Below, in pieces: positions 23,401-33,480 of a DNA stretch of 64,000 nt. A program made the position numbers and the translations under genes. Below the pieces are notes generated by a model that saw only the letters and a program-made list of their open reading frames with translations, was not told the DNA's origin and made no database searches. The stretch is from NCBI GenBank assembly GCA_034440575.1, contig JAOTOL010001626.1, positions 896,001 to 960,000 on the forward strand. The letters run 5' to 3'. The first letter of the stretch is position 1; each line of letters begins with the position of its first letter. The stretch comes from Imbricaverruca yamaguchii. Taxonomy: Eukaryota; Arthropoda; Thecostraca; Neoverrucidae.

Positions 23401-24621
23401 GCCAACCAATGTCGGCGCCGCCGGCGGTGTGCGCTCGTGGCCGCGTCGCCCATGCTGCGGTGGCATTTTGCCGGTCGGCCGCCGCCGCCCACGGAAACTA
23501 CCACAGCCGCCTGCGTATCGCATGACCATGTGAACGGCGCGGCCGGCGTCCATGTCGAGGTGCCGCTGGCCGACTGTCGGCGGCGGCGTCTCCCCCTGAA
23601 GCTGAATCATCTGCCGGTGGCCGTGGATCATCTCGCTGGGCTATTGCAGGCTCACTCGCCACACTGAAGGGCGGTGGCCCCCTCTGTGGAAGGGATTCAC
23701 ACAGCTGTCGTTCACAAGACCCCCGCTCCAGGAGTTACGGACGAGTTGTCGACGATGTCGGACTGTCAGGCTGGTGACTGCCAGGCTGGTGTCTGTCAGG
23801 CTGGGCTGTCAGGCTGGTGAGTAGGCATTACTCACCTTGAGTTCTCGTCGGGCAGTGGGGAACGCAGACCACGCGCCAGGCTGGCGCTCTCTGTCCGTTG
23901 CTAAAGTCCAGCAATATATAATAGTGGCAACAAGCTCTTGAGTCAAGTTATTCACCAATCGGACAACGTTCGCAAGCTGTCACATAGGCCGCAGAGTACC
24001 AGCAGGCCCCGGTTTCAAAACAGTGTCCAGTACATTCAGCCCGCGATGAGAGAAAAACAACTCGGCACCGATCAGTAAATAGTGTGAAACGGACTCGATA
24101 CCGAAGCCGATGTGGTGTATACGGTTCAGCAGTATAGACCCGGCCGAGGACGGAGGTCGTGATGTAAACAGCTGCGGGTGCTCTAGCGTGGGAAACCGGC
24201 CACTGCTGTACAGGACGTGACGCGCGGAAGGCTGTATACACTGAGGGAAACCATACGTGCCGGAAGTTTGACAAAATCCATGTCCAGGAATTATGAAGTC
24301 GCAGTAAACAAGTGGCCACGGACAGGGATGCAGGAATGTCCCAGAAGTGGATCGGTGGGTCCCACAAGTGTTTGCACTGCTGCATCTGGATGCACTCGGG
24401 CACCCGGCGTATGCATGATAACGAGGTAATCACTTGCAGTTACAGTTCAGTTTAGATGCAAACGAAAAATAGACGAAGGCAAATTGTCGCGAAGCTACAT
24501 ATAACACAACAGTACGTAAATACGTAGACATATACGTATATACATAGAGCGTAGACCAAAATCACACTCTGTATAACGGGTTCAGGATGTAAGATGCATA
24601 ACAGGAATTTTAAGTAACAGG
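23401..24621. other. Unique intronic sequence
   Basis: Short frames on both strands, the longest about 160 codons on - at 23948-24433, without any recognised motif. AACAGGAATTTT is repeated just before the LINE at 24600 and 24617. Confidence 0.5.
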
Positions 24622-24625
24622 AATT

Positions 24626-24844
24626 TTGCCTAGGGCTAGAGCCTCCCCTGAGTGGAGCTCTAGGGCACTGGCAGCTAACACCAGGGTAGGAAAGCTCTGC
24701 CAGGAGCTAGGTTTTACATTTGTAGACGAGTGGAGCAGGTTTTATGCATCGTGGGACCTCTATCAGAAGGATGGCCTGCATTTTTCTGAGAAGGGGGTCC
24801 ATGTGTTAGGCAAAGTATATGAGCATGTCCTTCAGGGAAACTAG
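24626..24844 (+). CDS. CR1 ORF1, C-terminal fragment (SGNH esterase-like)
   Basis: Only the end of ORF1 is present; the 5' part is missing and no ATG start exists (the frame opens at TTG). The remaining 72 residues include LPRARASPEWSSRALAANTR, GFTFVDEW and KDGLHFSEKG. The Asp-x-x-His arrangement in DGLH is the usual end motif of SGNH hydrolases, which form the ORF1 of many CR1 elements. It ends at TAG 24842-24844, eight bases before the ORF2 frame opens. Confidence 0.75.
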   Translation: MPRARASPEWSSRALAANTRVGKLCQELGFTFVDEWSRFYASWDLYQKDGLHFSEKGVHVLGKVYEHVLQGN

Positions 24845-25041
24845 GAAATGGGGTGGGGAGGGATGAAATTGCATTGCCAACTCAGGAATATTCCAATAGT
24901 GTCAGCCAAGGCAATAGAACCTCAAAGTCTGCAAATAGGGACAGCAGCAACTCAAGGGGACAGAGTTATAGTTCATCTAGTGATAAAAGAACTCCTCAAT
25001 ATGAAAAAGCCAAAGGTGGTTATGGAGCATTTGTTAAGTGT

Positions 25042-27855
25042 ATGATGTTTAATGCTCAGAGTATCCGTTCCAAATTTGATGAGTTCAAGTGTTATGTTGC
25101 TGAGGAGGAACCGGATTTTGTTTGCATTACGGAGGCATGGGTCAGTGAAGGATATTTTGGAGATAACTTACAGGACTATGAGATCCAGGGATACAATATG
25201 TTTTCGTGCAATAGGGGTCCAGCAATGAAAGGGGGTGGTGTAATGCTCTATGTGAATAGCTTATTCAGTTCTCAAAAAGTAGCAGGTGGGGATAAAAATG
25301 TGTCTGTGGAGTCCATTTGGCTTGATGTCACTGTGGGAAAAGGCAACAGCAATACTCTTAGGATAGGAGCTTTCTACCGATCAGGAACCCTGCCACATTC
25401 TCAGCAACTGGAGCTTGACAAGGTGATTTGTGAGGAAATCAGTAGAAACTTTAAGAGGAAGTGCCTTATTCTCGGTGACTTTAATCTAAAAGGTTATGAA
25501 AATGCTGGTGTTGGCTCCCCATCATGCAAAATGTTCAGGAAATGCCTTGAAGAGGACCTGTTCTTACACCAGTTTGTATCGGAACCTACCAGGCATGGTT
25601 CATTCTTGGACCTTGTATTCTCGGATTTAAGTGACTTGGTTCAAGACTTGACTGTAGGCGAAACTCTGGGAAAAAGTGACCATAACATAGTTAGATTCAA
25701 GGCACATGTAGGGGAAATTATCAAGGATAATTTGGTAAAGGTTCCAAATTTCAACAAAGCAGACTTTAACGGCATGAGAGCGGCTTTAAGTGCCATCAGA
25801 TGGGAAGAAGAATTCTCCAATTTAAATGCCTGTGAAATGTGGGAAAAGTTCAAATCTTACTTAGAGGAAACTCAGATTAGACATGTCCCCCAAAAGCAAA
25901 GACGCAAAAGAAGGGTAGGAAAGCCAGCATGGCTTACACCAGACGTGATAAAAGCAATTAGGGCTAAGAAAACTGCATTTAGAGTTTTTAAAGAAGCCTC
26001 AAATGTCATTAATCTAAAGGCGTATCGAAAAGCTAGAGACACTGTGAAGCAAAAAACCAGAGCAGCAAAGCGAGCAAAGGAACTGGATTTAGCTAGAAAC
26101 TGTAATGGGGACAGTAAAAAGTTCTTTAGTTTCTACAAGCTGAGTAAAGTTTCTAACACAATTGGTCCACTGGAAGTAAACGGGACTACATTGGGTGAGG
26201 ATAGTGAGATGGTTGAGGAGCTGAGCAAGCAGTTCAAATCAGTGTTTACATTGGAAGATATGACCAATCTGCCGACCGTACACCATAGTTCAGATACATG
26301 GGATCTGACAAATGATGTTGATTTCATTGGTAGTGATGTTGTTTACAATCATATCAGGAAAATAAAGCCAAATAAGGCAGCAGGACCTGATGATATTTAT
26401 GCTAGGGTGTTGCGGGAAACTGAAAAGGAACTGGCATTTCCACTTAGTATAATATTTTGTAGATCAGTTTCACATAATGAAATTCCAACCGATTGGAAAA
26501 GGGCAAATGTAGTTCCTATTTTCAAGAAAGGAGAAAGAGGGAAAGTTGAAAACTATAGGCCAATAAGTCTCACATCCCTAGTCTGCAAGGTACTCGAATC
26601 AATTATCAAGGATAGAATAGTTAGTTATCTGGAAGGTAGCAGATTGATTCAAGATACTCAACATGGATTTAGAAAAGGACGATCGTGTCTCACAAACCTC
26701 TTGGACTTTTTGAACTTCGCCACAGAACAATTTGATCAGGGAAATCAGGTTGATGTAGCATATCTTGACTTTAGTAAGGCCTTTGACAAGGTACCCCATA
26801 AACGGTTAATGATACAGCTTCAGTCCCATGGTATTGCAGGTAGCATCTTAAAATGGATAGAGTTGTGGCTTTCAGATAGACAGCAAAGAGTGATGCTAAA
26901 TGGTACAAAGTCATCATGGCAAAATGTTCTTAGTGGAGTCCCCCAGGGGTCAGTACTAGGGCCATTACTGTTCATTATATTTGTAAATAACATTGAAAGT
27001 GGCCTAAGCAGTAAAGTTTTGAAATTTGCAGATGATTTGAAGGTCTTTAGGGCAATAACAGGTCAGGATGAGCATATCTCGCTGCAAAAAGACTTAGACG
27101 AACTTGTGAAGTGGTCCGAAGAATGGCAAATGAAATTTAACTTTGATAAGTGCAAAATCATGCATGTAGGTAAGCAGCATATGAAGGCTCCATACTTGAT
27201 GGGTGGCCAAGTGCTATCAGTGACTCAACAGGAGAAGGATTTAGGTGTTATTCTAAACACAAAATTGGGGGCATCAGAACAGACCAAGGAAACCAGGAAG
27301 AAGGCACTGAGAATGCTCGGGGCAATAAATAGGAATGTATCATACAGAAGTGAGGAAGTGATCAGGAAGCTTTACTGTGCATACGTCAGGCCACATTTGG
27401 AATACTGCATCCAAGCTTGGTCTCCTAGCTATGAAAAAGATTGTTGGCTTTTAGAGAGAGTACAAAAGAGGGCTACAAAAATGGTTAATGGCATAAGCAA
27501 CCTGGCATATGAGGAAAGATTGAAGAAATTGAATATGTTTTCACTTAGATATAGAAGGCTGAGAGGAGATCTCATCGAGGTCTTTAAATTTGTCAATGGT
27601 CTGGAGAGGGGATACCTTGGGGAAATGTTTGAATTTAACAGAAATGATGCAATTAGAGGTCATAAATTCAAAATTAAAATTAACCACAGCAGAACAAGGT
27701 TAAGGCAAACTTTCTTCACCAACAGGGTAGTGGAACACTGGAACCGGCTGCCAGAAAACATCGTCAGTAGCAGAACATTGAACATCTTTAAAAACAGCAT
27801 AGACAATCATTATAAGAATAGAGGGCTTGCTTTTCAGTATTACAGGGAGGGCTGA
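25042..27855 (+). CDS. CR1 ORF2: AP endonuclease and reverse transcriptase
   Basis: Uninterrupted frame from 24853; the first in-frame ATG is 25042 (937 codons to the stop). The endonuclease domain starts with MMFNAQSIRSKFDEF, has LGDFN near 25475 and SDHN at 25674-25685 (catalytic Asp-His). The reverse-transcriptase domain follows from about 26330: NVVPIFKKGE, YRPISLTS, HGFRKGRSC, YLDFSKAFDKVPH (26761 on), GVPQGSVLGPLLF and FADD at 27025-27036, with the catalytic aspartates intact. After RT comes a conserved C-terminal region ending in FQYYREG. One departure is VNNI where relatives usually have INDI; this Asp is not a catalytic residue. The protein makes and primes element cDNA at the target site. 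It looks capable of encoding a full protein, but the element lacks its 5' end. Confidence 0.93.
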   Translation: MMFNAQSIRSKFDEFKCYVAEEEPDFVCITEAWVSEGYFGDNLQDYEIQGYNMFSCNRGPAMKGGGVMLYVNSLFSSQKVAGGDKNVSVESIWLDVTVGKGNSNTLRIGAFYRSGTLPHSQQLELDKVICEEISRNFKRKCLILGDFNLKGYENAGVGSPSCKMFRKCLEEDLFLHQFVSEPTRHGSFLDLVFSDLSDLVQDLTVGETLGKSDHNIVRFKAHVGEIIKDNLVKVPNFNKADFNGMRAALSAIRWEEEFSNLNACEMWEKFKSYLEETQIRHVPQKQRRKRRVGKPAWLTPDVIKAIRAKKTAFRVFKEASNVINLKAYRKARDTVKQKTRAAKRAKELDLARNCNGDSKKFFSFYKLSKVSNTIGPLEVNGTTLGEDSEMVEELSKQFKSVFTLEDMTNLPTVHHSSDTWDLTNDVDFIGSDVVYNHIRKIKPNKAAGPDDIYARVLRETEKELAFPLSIIFCRSVSHNEIPTDWKRANVVPIFKKGERGKVENYRPISLTSLVCKVLESIIKDRIVSYLEGSRLIQDTQHGFRKGRSCLTNLLDFLNFATEQFDQGNQVDVAYLDFSKAFDKVPHKRLMIQLQSHGIAGSILKWIELWLSDRQQRVMLNGTKSSWQNVLSGVPQGSVLGPLLFIIFVNNIESGLSSKVLKFADDLKVFRAITGQDEHISLQKDLDELVKWSEEWQMKFNFDKCKIMHVGKQHMKAPYLMGGQVLSVTQQEKDLGVILNTKLGASEQTKETRKKALRMLGAINRNVSYRSEEVIRKLYCAYVRPHLEYCIQAWSPSYEKDCWLLERVQKRATKMVNGISNLAYEERLKKLNMFSLRYRRLRGDLIEVFKFVNGLERGYLGEMFEFNRNDAIRGHKFKIKINHSRTRLRQTFFTNRVVEHWNRLPENIVSSRTLNIFKNSIDNHYKNRGLAFQYYREG

Positions 27856-27958
27856 TTGGCAGATTTGGTGGGCAACTGGTTCAGTGTACAGAGTGCAACC
27901 AAGAAGGGCCCTTGTGGCTCAGAGTTGCACTGATCTTTTATGTCTTTATGTCTTTAAG

Positions 27959-28209
27959 ATGGGGTATTCGACAATAAGTATGATGAGCAGTATTGGCGTT
28001 CAGTGTTGGCGGAATGAGTTGCTTGAAGTGTCGCCGTAAACAAGGGTGAACCGGAAGCAGTAGCTGACAGACAAGCGGGGCGCTGGCGCCAGCTGACAGT
28101 GAGCACCTTTGGGCGCGGAACACGGGTCGGTGATGGCCGGTTACCGCGGCAGGTGAGCATTGCTCTCTATATTTGGGAGCAATGATGCAGAGCTGGTGAC
28201 TGCCGTGCG
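27959..28209. other. Unique spacer
   Basis: Nothing recognised. Confidence 0.5.
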
Positions 28210-28355
28210 TGCACAACCGTGTAACTACACAAGGCTTTCAGGTAACACATCCGTGTAACTACACAAGGCTTTCAGGTAACACATCCGTGTAACTACACAA
28301 GGCTTTCAGGCAACACATCCGTGTAACTACACAAGGCTTTCAGGTAACACATCCG
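28210..28355. repeat. 34-bp minisatellite, 4 copies
   Basis: Nearly identical units with CGTGTAACTACACAAGGC and TTTCAGGTAACACATC. Confidence 0.95.
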
Positions 28356-28498
28356 TGCAGCATTCTTCACATCGTGTTCTATTGTGTGCCACTCGGTGCA
28401 GCAGTTGCCCAGTTGGCTGTTGCGACGCTTTAACTGATTTGGTCACATGTCGTCGCCAGTCTTTGACGCCGATTGGCTGCAGCCGAAAAAATCAGAGG

Positions 28499-28580
28499 CA
28501 GGTGGGACTCGAACCCGCAACCTTTTTGGTTCGAACACTCAACCTCGGACTACTGATCGTCGCGGTCGCGTGGTTGGGTG
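28499..28580 (-). other. tRNA-like B-box segment, possible SINE remnant
   Basis: The - strand reads GTTGCGGGTTCGAGTCCCAC. The exact B-box consensus GGTTCGAGTCC lies at 28505-28515 (as its complement). Upstream on the same strand is AGTAGTCCGAGGTTG. No clear A box or cloverleaf, so a tRNA gene is not called. Confidence 0.35.
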
Positions 28581-28945
28581 GCTATTTATCTGCACCGAGT
28601 CACATGTTGCAGTGTGTGGAGGAGTGGTGACGGCGTGGTTGGGTGGCTGTTTATCAGCACCGAGTCACATGCTGCAGTGGGCGGAGTGGTGGCGGCGTGG
28701 TTGGGTGGCTGTTTATCAGCACCGAGTCACATGCTGCAGTGGGCGGAGTGGTGGCGGCGTGGTTGGGTGGCTGTTTATCAGCACCGCGTCACATGCAGCA
28801 GTGGGTGGAGTGGTGGCGACGTGGTTGGGTGGCTGTTTATCAGCACCGCGTCACATGCAGCAGTGGGTGGAGTGGTGGCGACGTGGTTGGGTGGCTGTTT
28901 ATCAGCACCGCGTCACATGCAGCAGTGGGTGGAGTGGTGGCTAAG
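28565..28945. repeat. 62-bp minisatellite, about 6 copies
   Basis: Units contain GTGGTTGGGTGGCTGTTTAT, CAGCACCGAGTCACATG and CAGTGGGTGGAGTGGTGGCG. Units fall into two subtypes (CTGCAG versus CAGCAG). Confidence 0.93.
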
Positions 28946-30623
28946 ATTTTGGCGTCTCAAGTGGGCGGCGTCTAAACAGCTGAATGGGAGTCCTGATCGA
29001 TGGTTTGTGGCCGGGGCCGCCGTTAGGCTGTTGTGAAGCATTGGCTGTCGTTCGACCCCAGACCTCTCAACGGTGGGGTGGGTGATTGAAGAAGGTGATC
29101 GACCGCACTTGTGCAGTCTCGTGTTGACCAGCGTTCACGATGAGCCCGTCACTGGCGGGCTCGTACTGATGTGCATATCGGTCATCAGCTCATCTCCTAT
29201 CTGATCTGACCTGATGTACTCCAGAGCTCGGATTGAATCTGGGTCCTCGGGGACCGCCTGGGGTCGGGCCGTCGGTGGTGACCAGCTGGGGTCGGGTGGC
29301 TTCTGGGGACTTGATGGGTCCGATGTTCTGTTGCCGTGCGCGGGCCGCTGCCCCGAATTGCCACCGACACCAACCGTCTACGTGTGGCGCTGGCCACCGA
29401 TTATCATGCCTCCTGCGAGGATATTCACGCTCATGGCTATCATTGACCGTATCTGGAAGGCTCGGGTTTCGGCCTTAAAACAATGAAAAGAAATTGACTA
29501 CTGTCCGCTCAGAATGGATGAGGGGAGGTACTTTTCGACGGTTGGAATGCGAATTTGTAAGGGGATGTCTTTGATGTTATGATGACGCATTCGAAGTAGC
29601 TAAATTGTAAAGCAACCGGGTTGCCATGATATTGTTCTAAGTATCCTTTTAGAGGAAACATGAACACATGTCCATACGGGAAGGTCAGGTAGGGAGAAAT
29701 TATCCAGTAGAAATCTTATTATGTAGTAGATATTTACTATCTATATCTACTATAACCTGTTATCAAGTATTATCTAGTAGAAGACCAGGTACCACATTTT
29801 TATAAACTTCATTCACTCGACGGCCCAAGGCAAGTCGGCCTCCCGGGTACGTTTGGTATTCTTGTGAGACTTGTAAGACCCTAGCACAGTATCCAACCCG
29901 TTCGTTGCGTCCCTGTACAACGATTCTTCTGTCGGGAGTAAAGCAAAACCAGATAGACATTTGACGTTGGAATATCACCCAGTCATTTATGAATAAGGAA
30001 TTTCAATGTAACCAAGTTATTTCACTTTATTTCATCACAATTTTGGCGATTCTCCGGTGCTGGTGTTGGCTGAGAAATTTCAGTTTCTGACCGTGCGGCT
30101 TTGTGAATTCACGGTTTCATACCGAGCCAAGTAGAAAACCAGCCAACACATCCATAGAAATATGATTTTTTTTGACGGCGCAAGATATGTCGGCCGTCCG
30201 GGCATGTTTTTACCCGAAAGATTGCAAGCATTACCACACCTAGGTTAGATGAACAGGATGCTTTTTTAAACAAAGCTATGGCACTTGTTTCAATTGGTAG
30301 ACTATTTTTGTAACGGTGGCACGATACACTTTTCGTGAGGTGATCGCCGAAGCAGAACCACCGTGACCAGTTCCCAATACACCGTGTTCACCCGCAGCCG
30401 GCCGATACACGGGAATCGTGTTGCCGAATGCGCTGCAACACCCTCCTGGCTGGAAGGCGGCTGGACTTTGGTCTGGCACGTGAGCTAGCCACTGGCTCTG
30501 ATTTGTTGTTGGACTGCCGAGTCCACCGGCGCGACCAATGGGCGTGCGAGTTGCACACACGCCGTGTGGCACGGCCGCCACAAGCGAGCACCCCGTGAAA
30601 GAACCCACTCCATTCTTTTTCAG
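28946..30623. other. Intron 2, last part
   Basis: Mostly unique. Two diverged 60-bp blocks (29818-29880 and 30172-30232) share the order GACGG, CAAG, TCGGCC, CCGGG, TTGTAAG/TTGCAAG. The intron ends with CATTCTTTTTCAG at 30611-30623, a good polypyrimidine tract and acceptor. No other gene seen. Confidence 0.5.
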
Positions 30624-30784
30624 AGCACGAAAACTGGGTGGGCACGGACGAGAACGTCGGCCCGGTGGCAATCAGCGTGCGGCGCGACCAGCTGGAGGTG
30701 ACGTCACCGGACGGGGGTGCCGGCCCGCCCAACCGCCAGGCGGTGATCCACCCCTGCTACCGCATCATCATCAGGTCCAGTGAG
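30624..30784 (+). CDS. SIPA1L: SIPA1-like RapGAP, coding exon 3
   Basis: 161 bp. With exon 2 it reads HGR|EHENWVGTDENVGPVAISVRRD, a close match to the conserved start of the SIPA1L RapGAP region (EH..x(2)G.DENLGPVA.S.RR). A family-variable stretch (TSPDGGAGPPNRQAVIHPC) follows, about ten residues longer than I recall in vertebrates, then YRIIIRSSE. The donor GTAGGT is at 30785 (phase 0). The last 53 bp plus the donor are repeated 92 bp downstream. Confidence 0.9.
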
Positions 30785-30915
30785 GTAGGTGCCCGGCCTG
30801 TGACGTCATCACATGGTGTGCCGACCGCTAGGCGGTGATCCACCCCTACTACCGCATCATCATCAGGTCCAGTGAGGTAGGTGCCCGGTCTGTGACGTTG
30901 TCGCATGATGCCGTG
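30732..30915. repeat. 92-bp tandem duplication of the exon 3 end and its donor
   Basis: ACCGCCAGGCGGTGATCC at 30732 recurs as ACCGCTAGGCGGTGATCC at 30824. The copies continue through ATCATCATCAGGTCCAGTGAG and GTAGGTGCCCGG, then fade near the end of the second unit. Copy 2 has CAG changed to TAG. Reading through donor 1 into copy 2 meets TGA after 18 codons. Confidence 0.93.
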
Positions 30916-31104
30916 CCGTTGTGCTGTTGTTGGCCGAGTTTAGCCAACCCGGCGTCGTATGATGACGTCATATGGTGACGTTACCGTCGTGCGCCTTCTA
31001 CGTCAGCTGCTGAACACTGCGTCGGTCTGTCGGTCCGGGGGTTTCCCGCTCGGTGTTTTCGGAATCGTGGACGGCGCTTTGTTTGTGTAGCGCTCTGTGC
31101 GGCT
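30916..31104. other. Intron 3 start, unique
   Basis: Contains the CRE palindrome at 30963. No gene. Confidence 0.5.
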
Positions 31105-31265
31105 GATTGTTGTCTGGAAGGTCTGCAAGAATCTGGAGGGTCTGGAGTTTGGAGGTCTGCAGGGTCTGGAGGGCCTGCAGGACCCAGAGTCTAGAGGGTC
31201 TGGAGCCTGAAGTTTGGAGGGTCTGGAGTCTGGAGGGTCTATAGGGTCCGGAAGGTCTGAAATCT
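31105..31265. repeat. Degenerate GGTCTGGAG short repeat
   Basis: Irregular 9-10-bp units (GGTCTGGAG, GGTCTGCAG). Confidence 0.75.
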
Positions 31266-31739
31266 GTAGTCTGGAGTTGATTGCCGTCTGGAGGGGCATC
31301 ATTTCTCATTCTGCAGGGACGCATTTTCTACTCGAAGGGGCGCCATGGCCCGCAACAATTCGTTGACATGGTGGGTGGGATTCCCTTTTCTAGTCGGGGA
31401 AGCCACATCACGATGATGAGTGTGTGTGTGGGGGGGGGAGGGTGGAGGTAGATGCCCCCAGTTTCCCTCTGTGTATCCGCGAGTGGTTTATTTGTGATTG
31501 TTCGGTAACACGTTTTATTTCCTTTTCTCCTAACCTTAACCATATGGTATTGTATCAAAAAGGAATGGAAAGCAATGCATAGACCATATCAAGTACAATA
31601 ATTTCTCCAACACATTTTTACCACACCTGCAATTAGATATAAAGCCACACACCAACATTATGATACAAAGCGCTCCACAAATGCGTTAATGGTGATGTCC
31701 AATTAGCCAAGCGCTCGTTACCGATAATATTGCTAGCAA
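31266..31739. other. Unique intronic sequence
   Basis: A G11 run near 31430. Nothing else recognised. Confidence 0.5.
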
Positions 31740-31950
31740 AGGGGGAGGGGAGGCGATGGAAGGGTCAGGGTTGCTTAGAATGATGCTAGCCTTTGGTCCA
31801 TTTATGCAAGTTTCCTGGTCGCTTTCGATAGGTATCAATCATTATGATCTGGAATTGGCACTGGTATTGGTTTTTAGTGCAGTCATGTGCAGATCCAGGG
31901 AGAGGCGAATCCAATCCTTCCGTTTCCCATTGCGCAGAAGCATACATACT
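31740..31950 (+). repeat. Dispersed repeat family A, copy 1
   Basis: Shares with 33285-33480 the ordered blocks CCTTTGGTCCATTTATG, TTTCCTGGTCGCT, CATTATGATCTGG, GGTATTGG and GCAGATCCAGGGAGAGGCG. Same strand, about 1.55 kb apart. Class unknown. Confidence 0.8.
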
Positions 31951-31983
31951 GCACTCATACATACATGCATACATCCATACATG

Positions 31984-32072
<89 letters not shown>

Positions 32073-32150
32073 GCACACGTATACACACATATGCACACAC
32101 GCGTACACCTACATACACGCATGCATACATACATACATGCATACAAGCAT
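31940..32150. repeat. Compound microsatellite (CATA)n-(CA)n-(TA)n-(CATA)n
   Basis: CA run about 31988-32018, TA run about 32019-32069, flanked by CATA/CATG units. Confidence 0.95.
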
Positions 32151-32329
32151 GCAACATACTGGAAGCTGGCGCCGTATACTCATGAAGCTTGCGTCAGTGA
32201 TGATACCAATACTTGTTGACGAAATGCACACGTGTTCAAGCCTTACGTTCCCTTCTGCGAACGCCAGCCTGATTTGCTGCTTAAGTCAACGAATAGCAGA
32301 AGGGCCAATTACCGGCACCTAAAAGCCCG

Positions 32330-32590
32330 TACTCCATCCGCACTAGAGTGCATCTGAGTTCACCCTCTATCCACGCTCCACCCTTACCTGAGTGTGTCTG
32401 AGTCCACCGTCTGGCCACACTTCGTCCACACTCTGCCCGCACATGAATGCATCTAAGACTACCCTCTGTCCACACATTGTCCACACATGAATGCACCTGA
32501 GTCCACCTTCTGCCCACCGTCTGTCCGCACTGGAGTACACCGGAGTCCACACTTTGTCCACACTTTGCCCGGATTGCGTCCGCGCCTGTC
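32330..32590. repeat. Degenerate tandem repeat, about 60-bp units
   Basis: Blocks with CATCTGAGTTCACCCTCT and TGTCCACAC recur four to five times with heavy divergence. Confidence 0.6.
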
Positions 32591-33284
32591 CACGTCTGAC
32601 GGCCGTCACATCGTTACACATTCCACGGGGTCAGAGAGCGGAAGTGAGACGTCTTGAGAACAATGACGGCGAAACAACAGCTAGGCCTATCGCCGCCAAA
32701 TCTCGGCTGGCCGTGTTTTCTCCCGCCTCTGGCCACAATGGGCCGGCGGCACTAATGGATTCTGACCGCGCCGCTACCGCCGCTCTGCGGGCGGCGCGCC
32801 ACCGCCGTACCGTCGCGTGCAGGATTCTCTGCCGTCCAGAAATGCGCGGCATGATCTCAAGGTCGGTCGCAAATACGCTGCATGGTTTCGAGGTCGGCCT
32901 CAATATGCACCCCATCGTGCGAACACCAAGACAGCCTGGCTGGATCCAGATTCACCTCAACGTGCGCACTCAAAGGGGTCTCCAACTGGATGTGCCACCT
33001 CTGGTGTTTTTCTCTGGTCGTCATTACAACGCCAGGAATCGTCTTTGTGTCGCATTTGTAATTCACCGCCAACAACACAGGGAATGGTTAGTCGGTTTTT
33101 GAAGGTATTTGCGATTAAAGCTCAAGAAGAAGTTGTTTTCTTGTATTTTTGAAAGCCTTTCAATCTTTTTCTTGATCATTTTCCTGATTTGTTCGCCGGT
33201 CTCGAGCTCTGATGTCTTAGTAAATTTCGCAAAGCAAATGAGTAAATTTAGTAAATTTCGCAAAGGTTGTGGTGTGCCAGTGAG
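32591..33284. other. Unique intronic sequence
   Basis: No gene recognised. TAAATTTCGCAAAG is repeated at about 33220 and 33250. Confidence 0.5.
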
Positions 33285-33480
33285 AGGAGCGGAGGGGAGG
33301 GGAGGGGTAGGGGTAGGACGCTGCTCCGTATGTCCCCTGCATTTCCTCGGCCTTGGTCCATTTCTGCGAATTTCCAGGTCGCTGACGATATATATCGAGC
33401 ATTATAATTTGGCATGGGTATTGGCATTGTTTTTTTTTTAGCGCAGTCAATAGCAGATCCAGACACAGGCGAATACAAGG
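33285..33480 (+). repeat. Dispersed repeat family A, copy 2
   Basis: Matches 31740-31950 through CCTTGGTCCATTTCTG, TTTCCAGGTCGCT, CATTATAATTTGG, GGTATTGGCATTG and GCAGATCCAGACACAGGCG. Copies have diverged, so the family is not recent. Confidence 0.8.

Larger units (their letters stand above)
24622..27958 (+). mobile_element. CR1-clade LINE, nearly full ORF2, truncated ORF1
   Basis: Non-LTR retrotransposon of about 3.3 kb in intron 2, same strand as the host gene. It keeps the last 72 codons of ORF1, all of ORF2, a 3' UTR of about 80 bp and the terminal 8-bp repeat TTTATGTC at 27936-27956. An 8-bp terminal repeat in place of poly(A), together with an esterase-like ORF1, is typical of the CR1 clade. 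It is clearly more AT-rich than its surroundings. No clear target-site duplication was seen. Confidence 0.95.

Noticed and set aside
23948..24433. 161-codon frame on the - strand
   Set aside because: No recognised motif, no splice or Kozak support, and length is not exceptional for this composition.
28499..28580. tRNA gene on the - strand
   Set aside because: Good B box but no A box and no convincing acceptor stem or cloverleaf.
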